DNA of 64,000 bases, from the NCBI GenBank assembly GCA_963693305.1, contig OY855903.1, positions 31,339,598 through 31,403,597 of the forward strand. Reading direction: 5' to 3'. A program made the position numbers and the translations under genes. The DNA is from Meandrina meandrites (Eukaryota; Cnidaria; Anthozoa; Scleractinia; Meandrinidae). Shown piece by piece: positions 49,591 to 63,400 of the stretch (position 1 is the stretch's first letter; every line of letters starts with the position of its first letter). The notes beneath the pieces are model-generated. The model saw only the letters and a list, made by a program, of their open reading frames with translations, was not told the origin of the DNA and made no database searches.

Positions 49591-50730
49591 TTGGGTGCTC
49601 ACTGTTCAAATCGGCGCCCAAGCGGTCCCGGAGCTCAGATTATGAGAAAATCAATTTTTACGGCCGAATCGCAATTTTCATGAAATTGGGTGCTCACTGC
49701 CCAAATCGGCGAAAAAGCGGTCCCCGAGCTCAGATGATGAGAAAATCAATTTTTACGGCCGAATCGCAATTTTCATGAAATTGGGTGCTCACTACCCAAA
49801 TCGGTGCACAAGCGGTCCCCGAGCTCAGATCATGAGAAAATCAATTTTTACGGCCGAATCGCAATTTTCATGAAATTGGGTGCTCACTGTTCAAATCGGC
49901 GCACAAGCGGTCCCGGAGCTCAGATCATGAGAAAATCAATTTTTACGGCCGAATCGCAATTTTCATGAAATTGGGTGCTCACTGCCCAAATCGGCGCACA
50001 AGCGGTCCCGGAGCTCAGATCATGAGAAAATCAATTTTTACGCCCGAATCGCAATTTTCATGAAATTGGGTGCTCACTGTTCAAATCGGCGCACAAGCGG
50101 TCCCCGAGCTCAGATCATGAGAAAATCAATTTTTACGGCCGAATCGCAATTTTCATGAAATTGGGTGCTCACTGCCCAAATCGGCGTACAGGCGGTCCCC
50201 GAGCTCAGATCATGAGAAAATTAATTTTTACGGCCGAATCGCAATTTTCATGAAATTGGGTGCTCACTGCCCAAATCGGCGAACAAGCGGTCCCCGAGCT
50301 CAGATGATGAGAAAATCAATTTTTACGGCCGAATCGCAATTTTGATGAATTTGGGTGCTCACTACCCAAATCGGTGCACAAGCGGTCCCCGAGCTCAGAT
50401 CATGAGAAAATCAATTTTTACGGCCGAATCGCAATTTTCATGAAATTGGGTGCTCACTGTTCAAATCGGCGCACAAGCGGTCCCCGAGCTCAGATCATGA
50501 GAAAATCAATTTTTACGGCCGAATCGCAATTTTCATGAAATTGGGTGCTCACTGTTCAAATCGGCGCACAAGCGGTCCCCGAGCTCAGATCATGAGAAAA
50601 TCAATTTTTACGGCCGAATCGCAATTTTCATGAAATTGGGTGCTCACTGTTCAAATCGGCGCCCAAGCGGTCCCGGAGTTCAGATTATGAGAAAATCAAT
50701 TTTTACGGCCGAATCGCAATTTTCATGAAA

Positions 50731-50825
50731 TTGGGTGCTCAAGGCCGAAATCGGTAAACAAGCGGTCCCCGAGCTAAGATCATGAGAAAACCAATTTTTA
50801 CGGCCGAATCGCAATTTTCATGAAA
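50731..50825. repeat. Most divergent monomer type; same type at 59091-59185 and 62416-62510
   Basis: Against consensus it has AAGGCCGAAA at p11-20, GGTAAACA at p23-30, GAGCTAAG at p41-48 and AAAACCAA at p57-64, about eight substitutions, yet it is still exactly 95 bp. All three copies carry the same changes, so they are descendants of one monomer copied by HOR2 expansion. It is always followed by the CCTTGAG/GAAAAAATC monomer. Confidence 0.9.
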
Positions 50826-52060
50826 TTGGGTGCTCACTACCCAAATCGGTGCCCAAGCGGTCCTTGAGCTCAGATCATGAAAAAATCAATTTTTACTGCC
50901 GAATCGCAATTTTCATGAAATTGGGTGCTGACTGCCAAAATCGGCGCACAAGCGGTCCCCGAGCTGAGATCATGAGAAAATTAATTTTTACGGCCGAATC
51001 GCAATTTTCATGAAATTGGGTGCTGACTGCCAAAATCGGCGCACAAGCGGTCCCCGAGCTCAGATCATGAGAAAATCAATTTTTACGCCCGAATCGCAAT
51101 TTTCATGAAATTGGGTGCTCACTGCCCAAATCGGCGCAAAAGCGGTCCCCGAGCTCAGATCATGAGAAAATCAATTTTTACGGCCGAATCGCAATTTTCA
51201 TGAAATTGGGTGCTCACTACCCAAATCGGTGCACAAGCCGTCCCCGAGCTCAGATCATGAGAAAATCAATTTTTACGGCCGAATCGCAATTTTCATGAAA
51301 TTGGGTGCTCACTGCCCAAATCGGCGCACAAGCGGTCCCCGAGCTCAGATCATGAGAAAATCAATTTTAACGGCCGAATCGCAATTTTCATGAAATTGGG
51401 TGCTGACTGCCAAAATCGGCGCACAAGCGGTCTCCGAGCTCAGATCATGAGAAAATAAATTTTAACGGCCGAATCGCAATTTTCATGAAATTGGGTGCTG
51501 ACTGCCAAAATCGGCGCACAAGCGGTCCCCGAGCTCAGATCATGAGAAAATCAATTTTTACGGCCGAATCGAAATTTTCATGAAATTAGGTGCTCACTGC
51601 CCAAATCGGCGCACAAGCGGTCCCCGAGCTCAGATCATGAGAAAATCAATTTTTACGGCCGAATCGCAATTTTCATGAAATTGGGTGCTCACTGCCCAAA
51701 TCGGCGCACAAGCGGTCCCCGAGCTCAGATCATGAGAAAATCAATTTTTACGGCCGAATCGCAATTTTCATGAAATTGGGTGCTCACTGCCCAAATCGGC
51801 GCACAAGCGGTCCCCGAGCTCAGATCATTAGAAAATCAATTTTTACGGCCGAATCGCAATTTTCATGAAATTGGGTGCTGACTGCCAAAATCGGCGCACA
51901 AGCGGTCTCCGAGCTCAGATCATGAGAAAATAAATTTTAACGGCCGAATCGCAATTTTCATGAAATTGGGTGCTGACTGCCAAAATCGGCGCACAAGCGG
52001 TCCCCGAGCTCAGATCATGAGAAAATCAATTTTTACGGCCGAATCGCAATTTTCATGAAA

Positions 52061-53580
52061 TTGGGTGCTCACTGCCCAAATCGGCGTACAGGCGGTCCCC
52101 GAGCTCAGATCATGAGAAAATTAATTTTTACGGCCGAATCGCAATTTTCATGAAATTGGGTGCTCACTGCCCAAATCGGCGAACAAGCGGTCCCCGAGCT
52201 CAGATGATGAGAAAATCAATTTTTACGGCCGAATCGCAATTTTCATGAAATTGGGTGCTCACTACCCAAATCGGTGCACAAGCGGTCCCCGAGCTCAGAT
52301 CATGAGAAAATCAATTTTTACGGCCGAATCGCAATTTTCATGAAATTGGGTGCTCACTGTTCAAATCGGCGCACAAGCGGTCCCCGAGCTCAGATCATGA
52401 GAAAATCAATTTTTACGGCCGAATCGCAATTTTCATGAAATTGGGTGCTCACTGTTCAAATCGGTGCACAAGCGGTCCCCGAGCTCAGATCATGAGAAAA
52501 TCAATTTTTACGGCCGAATCGCAATTTTCATGAAATTGGGTGCTCACTACCCAAATCGGTGCACAAGCGGTCCCCGAGCTCACATCATGAGAAAATCAAT
52601 TTTTACGGCCGAATCGCAATTTTCATGAAATTGGGTGCTCACTGTTCAAATCGGCGCACAAGCGGTCCCCGAGCTCAGATCATGAGAAAATCAATTTTTA
52701 CGGCCGAATCGCAATTTTCATGAAATTGGGTGCTCACTGTTCAAATCGGTGCACAAGCGGTCCCCGAGCTCAGATCATGAGAAAATCAATTTTTACGGCC
52801 GAATCGCAATTTTCATGAAATTGGGTGCTCACTACCCAAATCGGTGCACAAGCGGTCCCCGAGCTCAGATCATGAGAAAATCAATTTTTACGGCCGAATC
52901 GCAATTTTCATGAAATTGGGTGCTCACTGTTCAAATCGGCGCCCAAGCGGTCCCGGAGCTCAGATTATGAGAAAATCAATTTTTACGGCCGAATCGCAAT
53001 TTTCATGAAATTGGGTGCTCACTGCCCAAATCGGCGAAAAAGCGGTCCCCGAGCTCAGATGATGAGAAAATCAATTTTTACGGCCGAATCGCAATTTTCA
53101 TGAAATTGGGTGCTCACTACCCAAATCGGTGCACAAGCGGTCCCCGAGCTCAGATCATGAGAAAATCAATTTTTACGGCCGAATCGCAATTTTCATGAAA
53201 TTGGGTGCTCACTGTTCAAATCGGCGCACAAGCGGTCCCGGAGCTCAGATCATGAGAAAATCAATTTTTACGGCCGAATCGCAATTTTCATGAAATTGGG
53301 TGCTCACTGCCCAAATCGGCGAAAAAGCGGTCCCCGAGCTCAGATGATGAGAAAATCAATTTTTACGGCCGAATCGCAATTTTCATGAAATTGGGTGCTC
53401 ACTACCCAAATCGGTGCACAAGCGGTCCCCGAGCTCAGATCATGAGAAAATCAATTTTTACGGCCGAATCGCAATTTTCATGAAATTGGGTGCTCACTGT
53501 TCAAATCGGCGCACAAGCGGTCCCGGAGCTCAGATCATGAGAAAATCAATTTTTACGGCCGAATCGCAATTTTCATGAAA
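52061..53580. repeat. HOR2 copy 2, truncated
   Basis: Starts with the GTACAGG monomer and follows copy 1 for 13 monomers. Then the trio GAAAAAG, p14-A, TT/CCCGGAG (53011-53295) is repeated (53296-53580), and the copy stops where the dimeric segment begins. At 52576 it has CACATCATG where the equivalent site in copy 4 (60936) has CAGATCATG. Confidence 0.85.
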
Positions 53581-54245
53581 TTGGGTGCTCACTGCCCAAA
53601 TCGGCGCACAAGCGGTCCCCGAGCTCAGATCATGAGAAAATCAATTTTTACGGCCGAATCGCAATTTTCATGAAATTGGGTGCTCACTGCCCAAATCGGT
53701 GCACAAGCGGTCCCCGAGCTCAGATCATGAGAAAATCAATTTTTACGGCCGAATCGCAATTTTCATGAAATTGGGTGCTCACTGCCCAAATCGGTGCACA
53801 AGCGGTCCCCGAGCTCAGATCATGAGAAAATCAATTTTTACGGCCGAATCGCAATTTTCATGAAATTGGGTGCTCACTGCCCAAATCGGCGCACAAGCGG
53901 TCCCCGAGCTCAGATCATGAGAAAATCAATTTTTACGGCCGAATCGCAATTTTCATGAAATTGGGTGCTCACTGCCCAAATCGGTGCACAAGCGGTCCCC
54001 GAGCTCAGATCATGAGAAAATCAATTTTTACGGCCGAATCGCAATTTTCATGAAATTGGGTGCTCACTGCCCAAATCGGCGCACAAGCGGTCCCCGAGCT
54101 CAGATCATGAGAAAATCAATTTTTACGGCCGAATCGCAATTTTCATGAAATTGGGTGCTCACTGCCCAAATCGGTGCACAAGCGGTCCCCGAGCTCAGAT
54201 CATGAGAAAATCAATTTTTACGGCCGAATCGCAATTTTCATGAAA
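53581..54245. repeat. Dimer-like alternation of GGCGCACA and GGTGCACA monomers
   Basis: Seven monomers read C, T, T, C, T, C, T at p25 and are otherwise consensus, so 190-bp dimers can be drawn from 53771 onward. This is the part of the window closest to the monomer consensus. The same three-monomer order (T, C, T) occurs again at 55006-55290. Confidence 0.85.
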
Positions 54246-56335
54246 TTGGGTGCTGACTGCCAAAGTCGGCGCACAAGCGGTCCCCGAGCTCAGATCATGA
54301 GAAAATCAATTTTTACGACCGAATCGTAATTTTCAAGAAATTGGGTGCTCACTGCCCAAATCGGCGCACAAGCGGTCCCCGAGCTCAGATCATGAGAAAA
54401 TCAATTTTTACGGCCGAATCGCAATTTTCATGAAATTGGGTGCTCACTGCCTAAATCGGCGCACAAGCGGTCCCCGAGCTCAGATCATTAGAAAATCAAT
54501 TTTTACGGCCGAATCGCAATTTTCATGAAATTGGGTGGTCACTGCCCAAATCGGTGCACAAGCGGTCCCCGAGCTCACATCATGAGAAAATCAATTTTTA
54601 CGGCCGAATCGCAATTTTCATGAAATTGGGTGCTCACTGCCCAAATCGGCGCACAAGCGGTCCCCGAGCTCAGATCATGAGAAAATCAATTTTTACGGCC
54701 GAATCGCAATTTTCATGAAATTGGGTGCTCACTACCCAAATCGGCGCCCAAGCGGTCCCGTAGCTCAGATGATGAGAAAATCAATTTTTACGGCCGAATC
54801 GCAATTTTCATGAAATTGGGTGCTGACTGCCCCAATCGGAGCCCAAGCGGTCCCGGAGCTCAGATCATGAGAAAATCAATTTTTACGGCCGAATCGCAAT
54901 TTTCATGGAATTGGGTTCTCACTGCCCAAATCGGTGCACAAGCGGTCCCCGAGCTCAGATCATGAGAAAATCAATTTTTACGGCCGAATCGCAATTTTCA
55001 TGAAATTGGGTGCTCACTGCCCAAATCGGTGCACAAGCGGTCCCCGAGCTCAGATCATGAGAAAATCAATTTTTACGGCCGAATCGCAATTTTCATGAAA
55101 TTGGGTGCTCACTGCCCAAATCGGCGCACAAGCGGTCCCCGAGCTCAGATCATGAGAAAATCAATTTTTACGGCCGAATCGCAATTTTCATGAAATTGGG
55201 TGCTCACTGCCCAAATCGGTGCACAAGCGGTCCCCGAGCTCAGATCATGAGAAAATCAATTTTTACGGCCGAATCGCAATTTTCATGAAATTGGGTGCTG
55301 ACTGCCAAAGTCGGCGCACAAGCGGTCCCCGAGCTCAGATCATGAGAAAATCAATTTTTACGACCGAATCGTAATTTTCAAGAAATTGGGTGCTCACTGC
55401 CCAAATCGGCGCACAAGCGGTCCCCGAGCTCAGATCATGAGAAAATCAATTTTTACGGCCGAATCGCAATTTTCATGAAATTGGGTGCTCACTGCCTAAA
55501 TCGGCGCACAAGCGGTCCCCGAGCTCAGATCATTAGAAAATCAATTTTTACGGCCGAATCGCAATTTTCATGAAATTGGGTGGTCACTGCCCAAATCGGT
55601 GCACAAGCGGTCCCCGAGCTCACATCATGAGAAAATCAATTTTTACGGCCGAATCGCAATTTTCATGAAATTGGGTGCTCACTGCCCAAATCGGCGCACA
55701 AGCGGTCCCCGAGCTCAGATCATGAGAAAATCAATTTTTACGGCCGAATCGCAATTTTCATGAAATTGGGTGCTCACTACCCAAATCGGCGCCCAAGCGG
55801 TCCCGTAGCTCAGATGATGAGAAAATCAATTTTTACGGCCGAATCGCAATTTTCATGAAATTGGGTGCTGACTGCCCCAATCGGAGCCCAAGCGGTCCCG
55901 GAGCTCAGATCATGAGAAAATCAATTTTTACGGCCGAATCGCAATTTTCATGGAATTGGGTTCTCACTGCCCAAATCGGTGCACAAGCGGTCCCCGAGCT
56001 CAGATCATGAGAAAATCAATTTTTACGGCCGAATCGCAATTTTCATGAAATTGGGTGCTCACTGCCCAAATCGGTGCACAAGCGGTCCCCGAGCTCAGAT
56101 CATGAGAAAATCAATTTTTACGGCCGAATCGCAATTTTCATGAAATTGGGTGCTCACTACCCAAATCGGCGCCCAAGCGGTCCCAGAGCTCAGATTATGA
56201 GAAAATCAATTTTTACGGCCGAATCGCAATTTTCATGAAATTGGGTGCTGACTGCCCAAATCGGAGCCCAAGCGGTCCCGGAGCTCAGATCATGAGAAAA
56301 TCAATTTTTACGGCCGAATCGCAATTTTCATGAAA
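54246..56335. repeat. 11-monomer (1045-bp) tandem duplication
   Basis: Copies are 54246-55290 and 55291-56335. Both start with TGCTGACTGCCAAAG plus ACGACC and CGTAATTTTCAAG, then CCTAAAT/CATTAG, TGGTC/CACATCATG, CCCGTAG/GATGATG, TGCTGACTGCCCCAAT/GGAGCCC and TTCTC after TTTTCATGGAATTG. They diverge in the last two monomers, where the second copy has CCCAGAG and another GGAGCCC. Monomer 54246 resembles HOR1 monomers 4371 and 13111, so this segment links the two domains. Confidence 0.9.
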
Positions 56336-57095
56336 TTGGGTTCTCACTGCCCAAATCGGTGCACAAGCGGTCCCCGAGCTCAGATCATGAGAAAATCAAT
56401 TTTTACGGCCGAATCGCAATTTTCATGAAATTGGGTGCTCACTGCCCAAATCGGCGCACAAGCGGTCCCCGAGCTCAGATCATGAGAAAATCAATTTTTA
56501 CGGCCGAATGGCAATTTTCATGAAATTGGGTGCTGACTGCCAAAATCGGCGCACAAGCGGTCCCCGAGCTCAGATCATGAGAAAATCAATTTTTACGGCC
56601 GAATCGCAATTTTCATGAAATTGGGTGCTCACTACCCAAATCGGCGCACAAGCGGTCCCCGAGCTCAGATCATGAGAAAATCAATTTTTACGGCCGAATC
56701 GCAATTTTCATGAAATTGGGTGCTCACTGCCCAAATCGGCGCACAAGCGGTCACCGAGCTCAGATCATGAGAAAATCAATTTTTACGGCCGAATCGCAAT
56801 TTTCATGAAATTGGGTGCTCACTGCCCAAATCGGCGCACAAGCGGTCCCCGAGCTCAGATCATGAGAAAATCAATTTTTACGGCCGAATCGCAATTTTCA
56901 TGAAATTGGGTGCTCACTGCCCAAATCGGCGCACAAGCGGTCCCGGAGCTCAGATCATGAGAAAATCAATTTTTACGGCCGAATCGCAATTTTCATGAAA
57001 TTGGGTGCTCACTGTTCAAATCGGCGCACAAGCGGTCCCCGAGCTCAGATCATGAGAAAATCAATTTTTACGGCCGAATCGCAATTTTCATGAAA
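56336..57095. repeat. Eight-monomer copy of 47881-48640
   Basis: TTCTC/GGTGCACA, GAATGG, CCAAAAT, p14-A, TCACC, consensus, CCCGGAG and TT monomers follow in the same order 8455 bp upstream. Differences include p10 G at 56526 but C at 48071+9, and TGCTC at 56621 where 48166 has TTCTC. This is the lead-in to HOR2 copy 3, as 47881 is to copy 1. Confidence 0.85.
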
Positions 57096-60000
57096 TTGGG
57101 TGCTCACTGCCCAAATCGGCGTACAGGCGGTCCCCGAGCTCAGATCATGAGAAAATTAATTTTTACGGCCGAATCGCAATTTTCATGAAATTGGGTGCTC
57201 ACTGCCCAAATCGGCGAACAAGCGGTCCCCGAGCTCAGATGATGAGAAAATCAATTTTTACGGCCGAATCGCAATTTTCATGAAATTGGGTGCTCACTAC
57301 CCAAATCGGTGCACAAGCGGTCCCCGAGCTCAGATCATGAGAAAATCAATTTTTACGGCCGAATCGCAATTTTCATGAAATTGGGTGCTCACTGTTCAAA
57401 TCGGCGCACAAGCGGTCCCCGAGCTCAGATCATGAGAAAATCAATTTTTACGGCCGAATCGCAATTTTCATGAAATTGGGTGCTCACTGTTCAAATCGGT
57501 GCACAAGCGGTCCCCGAGCTCAGATCATGAGAAAATCAATTTTTACGGCCGAATCGCAATTTTCATGAAATTGGGTGCTCACTACCCAAATCGGTGCACA
57601 AGCGGTCCCCGAGCTCAGATCATGAGAAAATCAATTTTTACGGCCGAATCGCAATTTTCATGAAATTGGGTGCTCACTGTTCAAATCGGCGCACAAGCGG
57701 TCCCCGAGCTCAGATCATGAGAAAATCAATTTTTACGGCCGAATCGCAATTTTCATGAAATTGGGTGCTCACTGTTCAAATCGGTGCACAAGCGGTCCCC
57801 GAGCTCAGATCATGAGAAAATCAATTTTTACGGCCGAATCGCAATTTTCATGAAATTGGGTGCTCACTACCCAAATCGGTGCACAAGCGGTCCCCGAGCT
57901 CAGATCATGAGAAAATCAATTTTTACGGCCGAATCGCAATTTTCATGAAATTGGGTGCTCACTGTTCAAATCGGCGCCCAAGCGGTCCCGGAGCTCAGAT
58001 TATGAGAAAATCAATTTTTACGGCCGAATCGCAATTTTCATGAAATTGGGTGCTCACTGCCCAAATCGGCGAAAAAGCGGTCCCCGAGCTCAGATGATGA
58101 GAAAATCAATTTTTACGGCCGAATCGCAATTTTCATGAAATTGGGTGCTCACTACCCAAATCGGTGCACAAGCGGTCCCCGAGCTCAGATCATGAGAAAA
58201 TCAATTTTTACGGCCGAATCGCAATTTTCATGAAATTGGGTGCTCACTGTTCAAATCGGCGCACAAGCGGTCCCGGAGCTCAGATCAGGAGATAATCAAT
58301 TTTTACGGCCGAATCGCAATTTTCATGAAATTGGGTGCTCACTGCCCAAATCGGCGCACAAGCGGTCCCGGAGCTCAGATCATGAGAAAATCAATTTTTA
58401 CGCCCGAATCGCAATTTTCATGAAATTGGGTGCTCACTGTTCAAATCGGCGCACAAGCGGTCCCCGAGCTCAGATCATGAGAAAATCAATTTTTACGGCC
58501 GAATCGCAATTTTCATGAAATTGGGTGCTCACTGCCCAAATCGGCGTACAGGCGGTCCCCGAGCTCAGATCATGAGAAAATTAATTTTTACGGCCGAATC
58601 GCAATTTTCATGAAATTGGGTGCTCACTGCCCAAATCGGCGAACAAGCGGTCCCCGAGCTCAGATGATGAGAAAATCAATTTTTACGGCCGAATCGCAAT
58701 TTTGATGAATTTGGGTGCTCACTACCCAAATCGGTGCACAAGCGGTCCCCGAGCTCAGATCATGAGAAAATCAATTTTTACGGCCGAATCGCAATTTTCA
58801 TGAAATTGGGTGCTCACTGTTCAAATCGGCGCACAAGCGGTCCCCGAGCTCAGATCATGAGAAAATCAATTTTTACGGCCGAATCGCAATTTTCATGAAA
58901 TTGGGTGCTCACTGTTCAAATCGGCGCACAAGCGGTCCCCGAGCTCAGATCATGAGAAAATCAATTTTTACGGCCGAATCGCAATTTTCATGAAATTGGG
59001 TGCTCACTGTTCAAATCGGCGCCCAAGCGGTCCCGGAGTTCAGATTATGAGAAAATCAATTTTTACGGCCGAATCGCAATTTTCATGAAATTGGGTGCTC
59101 AAGGCCGAAATCGGTAAACAAGCGGTCCCCGAGCTAAGATCATGAGAAAACCAATTTTTACGGCCGAATCGCAATTTTCATGAAATTGGGTGCTCACTAC
59201 CCAAATCGGTGCCCAAGCGGTCCTTGAGCTCAGATCATGAAAAAATCAATTTTTACTGCCGAATCGCAATTTTCATGAAATTGGGTGCTGACTGCCAAAA
59301 TCGGCGCACAAGCGGTCCCCGAGCTGAGATCATGAGAAAATTAATTTTTACGGCCGAATCGCAATTTTCATGAAATTGGGTGCTGACTGCCAAAATCGGC
59401 GCACAAGCGGTCCCCGAGCTCAGATCATGAGAAAATCAATTTTTACGCCCGAATCGCAATTTTCATGAAATTGGGTGCTCACTGCCCAAATCGGCGCAAA
59501 AGCGGTCCCCGAGCTCAGATCATGAGAAAATCAATTTTTACGGCCGAATCGCAATTTTCATGAAATTGGGTGCTCACTACCCAAATCGGTGCACAAGCCG
59601 TCCCCGAGCTCAGATCATGAGAAAATCAATTTTTACGGCCGAATCGCAATTTTCATGAAATTGGGTGCTCACTGCCCAAATCGGCGCACAAGCGGTCCCC
59701 GAGCTCAGATCATGAGAAAATCAATTTTAACGGCCGAATCGCAATTTTCATGAAATTGGGTGCTGACTGCCAAAATCGGCGCACAAGCGGTCTCCGAGCT
59801 CAGATCATGAGAAAATAAATTTTAACGGCCGAATCGCAATTTTCATGAAATTGGGTGCTGACTGCCAAAATCGGCGCACAAGCGGTCCCCGAGCTCAGAT
59901 CATGAGAAAATCAATTTTTACGGCCGAATCGAAATTTTCATGAAATTAGGTGCTCACTGCCCAAATCGGCGCACAAGCGGTCCCCGAGCTCAGATCATGA

Positions 60001-60420
60001 GAAAATCAATTTTTACGGCCGAATCGCAATTTTCATGAAATTGGGTGCTCAGTGCCCAAATCGGCGCACAAGCGGTCCCCGAGCTCAGATCATGAGAAAA
60101 TCAATTTTTACGGCCGAATCGCAATTTTCATGAAATTGGGTGCTCACTGCCCAAATCGGCGCACAAGCGGTCCCCGAGCTCAGATCATTAGAAAATCAAT
60201 TTTTACGGCCGAATCGCAATTTTCATCAAATTGGGTGCTGACTGCCAAAATCGGCGCACAAGCGGTCTCCGAGCTCAGATCATGAGAAAATAAATTTTAA
60301 CGGCCGAATCGCAATTTTCATGAAATTGGGTGCTGACTGCCAAAATCGGCGCACAAGCGGTCCCCGAGCTCAGATCATGAGAAAATCAATTTTTACGGCC
60401 GAATCGCAATTTTCATGAAA
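57096..60420. repeat. HOR2 copy 3 (35 monomers, 3325 bp)
   Basis: Runs from one GTACAGG monomer to the next equivalent one, with the internal GTACAGG at 58521 and the divergent monomer at 59091. Private changes: CAGGAGATAATC at 58286-58297 and CAGTGCCC at 60051, the latter creating a GTG. Tandem to copy 4. Confidence 0.9.
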
Positions 60421-63400
60421 TTGGGTGCGCACTGCCCAAATCGGCGTACAGGCGGTCCCCGAGCTCAGATCATGAGAAAATTAATTTTTACGGCCGAATC
60501 GCAATTTTCATGAAATTGGGTGCTCACTGCCCAAATCGGCGAACAAGCGGTCCCCGAGCTCAGATGATGAGAAAATCAATTTTTACGGCCGAATCGCAAT
60601 TTTCATGAAATTGGGTGCTCACTACCCAAATCGGTGCACAAGCGGTCCCCGAGCTCAGATCATGAGAAAATCAATTTTTACGGCCGAATCGCAATTTTCA
60701 TGAAATTGGGTGCTCACTGTTCAAATCGGCGCACAAGCGGTCCCCGAGCTCAGATCATGAGAAAATCAATTTTTACGGCCGAATCGCAATTTTCATGAAA
60801 TTGGGTGCTCACTGTTCAAATCGGTGCACAAGCGGTCCCCGAGCTCAGATCATGAGAAAATCAATTTTTACGGCCGAATCGCAATTTTCATGAAATTGGG
60901 TGCTCACTACCCAAATCGGTGCACAAGCGGTCCCCGAGCTCAGATCATGAGAAAATCAATTTTTACGGCCGAATCGCAATTTTCATGAAATTGGGTGCTC
61001 ACTGTTCAAATCGGCGCACAAGCGGTCCCCGAGCTCAGATCATGAGAAAATCAATTTTTACGGCCGAATCGCAATTTTCATGAAATTGGGTGCTCACTGT
61101 TCAAATCGGTGCACAAGCGGTCCCCGAGCTCAGATCATGAGAAAATCAATTTTTACGGCCGAATCGCAATTTTCATGAAATTGGGTGCTCACTACCCAAA
61201 TCGGTGCACAAGCGGTCCCCGAGCTCAGATCATGAGAAAATCAATTTTTACGGCCGAATCGCAATTTTCATGAAATTGGGTGCTCACTGTTCAAATCGGC
61301 GCCCAAGCGGTCCCGGAGCTCAGATTATGAGAAAATCAATTTTTACGGCCGAATCGCAATTTTCATGAAATTGGGTGCTCACTGCCCAAATCGGCGAAAA
61401 AGCGGTCCCCGAGCTCAGATGATGAGAAAATCAATTTTTACGGCCGAATCGCAATTTTCATGAAATTGGGTGCTCACTACCCAAATCGGTGCACAAGCGG
61501 TCCCCGAGCTCAGATCATGAGAAAATCAATTTTTACGGCCGAATCGCAATTTTCATGAAATTGGGTGCTCACTGTTCAAATCGGCGCACAAGCGGTCCCG
61601 GAGCTCAGATCATGAGAAAATCAATTTTTACGGCCGAATCGCAATTTTCATGAAATTGGGTGCTCACTGCCCAAATCGGCGCACAAGCGGTCCCGGAGCT
61701 CAGATCATGAGAAAATCAATTTTTACGCCCGAATCGCAATTTTCATGAAATTGGGTGCTCACTGTTCAAATCGGCGCACAAGCGGTCCCCGAGCTCAGAT
61801 CATGAGAAAATCAATTTTTACGGCCGAATCGCAATTTTCATGAAATTGGGTGCTCACTGCCCAAATCGGCGTACAGGCGGTCCCCGAGCTCAGATCATGA
61901 GAAAATTAATTTTTACGGCCGAATCGCAATTTTCATGAAATTGGGTGCTCACTGCCCAAATCGGCGAACAAGCGGTCCCCGAGCTCAGATGATGAGAAAA
62001 TCAATTTTTACGGCCGAATCGCAATTTTGATGAAATTGGGTGCTCACTACCCAAATCGGTGCACAAGCGGTCCCCGAGCTCAGATCATGAGAAAATCAAT
62101 TTTTACGGCCGAATCGCAATTTTCATGAAATTGGGTGCTCACTGTTCAAATCGGCGCACAAGCGGTCCCCGAGCTCAGATCATGAGAAAATCAATTTTTA
62201 CGGCCGAATCGCAATTTTCATGAAATTGGGTGCTCACTGTTCAAATCGGCGCACAAGCGGTCCCCGAGCTCAGATCATGAGAAAATCAATTTTTACGGCC
62301 GAATCGCAATTTTCATGAAATTGGGTGCTCACTGTTCAAATCGGCGCCCAAGCGGTCCCGGAGTTCAGATTATGAGAAAATCAATTTTTACGGCCGAATC
62401 GCAATTTTCATGAAATTGGGTGCTCAAGGCCGAAATCGGTAAACAAGCGGTCCCCGAGCTAAGATCATGAGAAAACCAATTTTTACGGCCGAATCGCAAT
62501 TTTCATGAAATTGGGTGCTCACTACCCAAATCGGTGCCCAAGCGGTCCTTGAGCTCAGATCATGAAAAAATCAATTTTTACTGCCGAATCGCAATTTTCA
62601 TGAAATTGGGTGCTGACTGCCAAAATCGGCGCACAAGCGGTCCCCGAGCTGAGATCATGAGAAAATTAATTTTTACGGCCGAATCGCAATTTTCATGAAA
62701 TTGGGTGCTGACTGCCAAAATCGGCGCACAAGCGGTCCCCGAGCTCAGATCATGAGAAAATCAATTTTTACGCCCGAATCGCAATTTTCATGAAATTGGG
62801 TGCTCACTGCCCAAATCGGCGCAAAAGCGGTCCCCGAGCTCAGATCATGAGAAAATCAATTTTTACGGCCGAATCGCAATTTTCATGAAATTGGGTGCTC
62901 ACTACCCAAATCGGTGCACAAGCCGTCCCCGAGCTCAGATCATGAGAAAATCAATTTTTACGGCCGAATCGCAATTTTCATGAAATTGGGTGCTCACTGC
63001 CCAAATCGGCGCACAAGCGGTCCCCGAGCTCAGATCATGAGAAAATCAATTTTAACGGCCGAATCGCAATTTTCATGAAATTGGGTGCTGACTGCCAAAA
63101 TCGGCGCACAAGCGGTCTCCGAGCTCAGATCATGAGAAAATAAATTTTAACGGCCGAATCGCAATTTTCATGAAATTGGGTGCTGACTGCCAAAATCGGC
63201 GCACAAGCGGTCCCCGAGCTCAGATCATGAGAAAATCAATTTTTACGGCCGAATCGAAATTTTCATGAAATTAGGTGCTCACTGCCCAAATCGGCGCACA
63301 AGCGGTCCCCGAGCTCAGATCATGAGAAAATCAATTTTTACGGCCGAATCGCAATTTTCATGAAATTGGGTGCTCACTGCCCAAATCGGCGCACAAGCGG

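Larger units (their letters stand above)
48641..52060. repeat. HOR2 copy 1 (36 monomers)
   Basis: Begins with the GTACAGG monomer. It contains a trimeric stretch (48926-49590), a second GTACAGG monomer (50161), the highly divergent monomer (50731), the CCTTGAG monomer (50826), the TTTTAACGG/TCTCC monomers and TTAGG (51586). It is one monomer longer than copy 3 because the p14-A monomer at 48831 is doubled at 48926. Copy 3 follows the same order at 8455 bp, then 8360 bp after the extra monomer. Confidence 0.88.

Noticed and set aside
58240..58518. Variant 92-codon frame in HOR2
   Set aside because: Opened by the TCAGGAG change in one monomer; same satellite origin as the others.
60052..60285. 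77-codon frame
   Set aside because: Its GTG start is created by one private substitution (CAGTGCCC) in a single monomer; no equivalent in the other HOR2 copies.
63271..63290. Telomere-like TTAGG at p1-5
   Set aside because: A single substitution of TTGGG in isolated monomers, not a tandem telomeric repeat.
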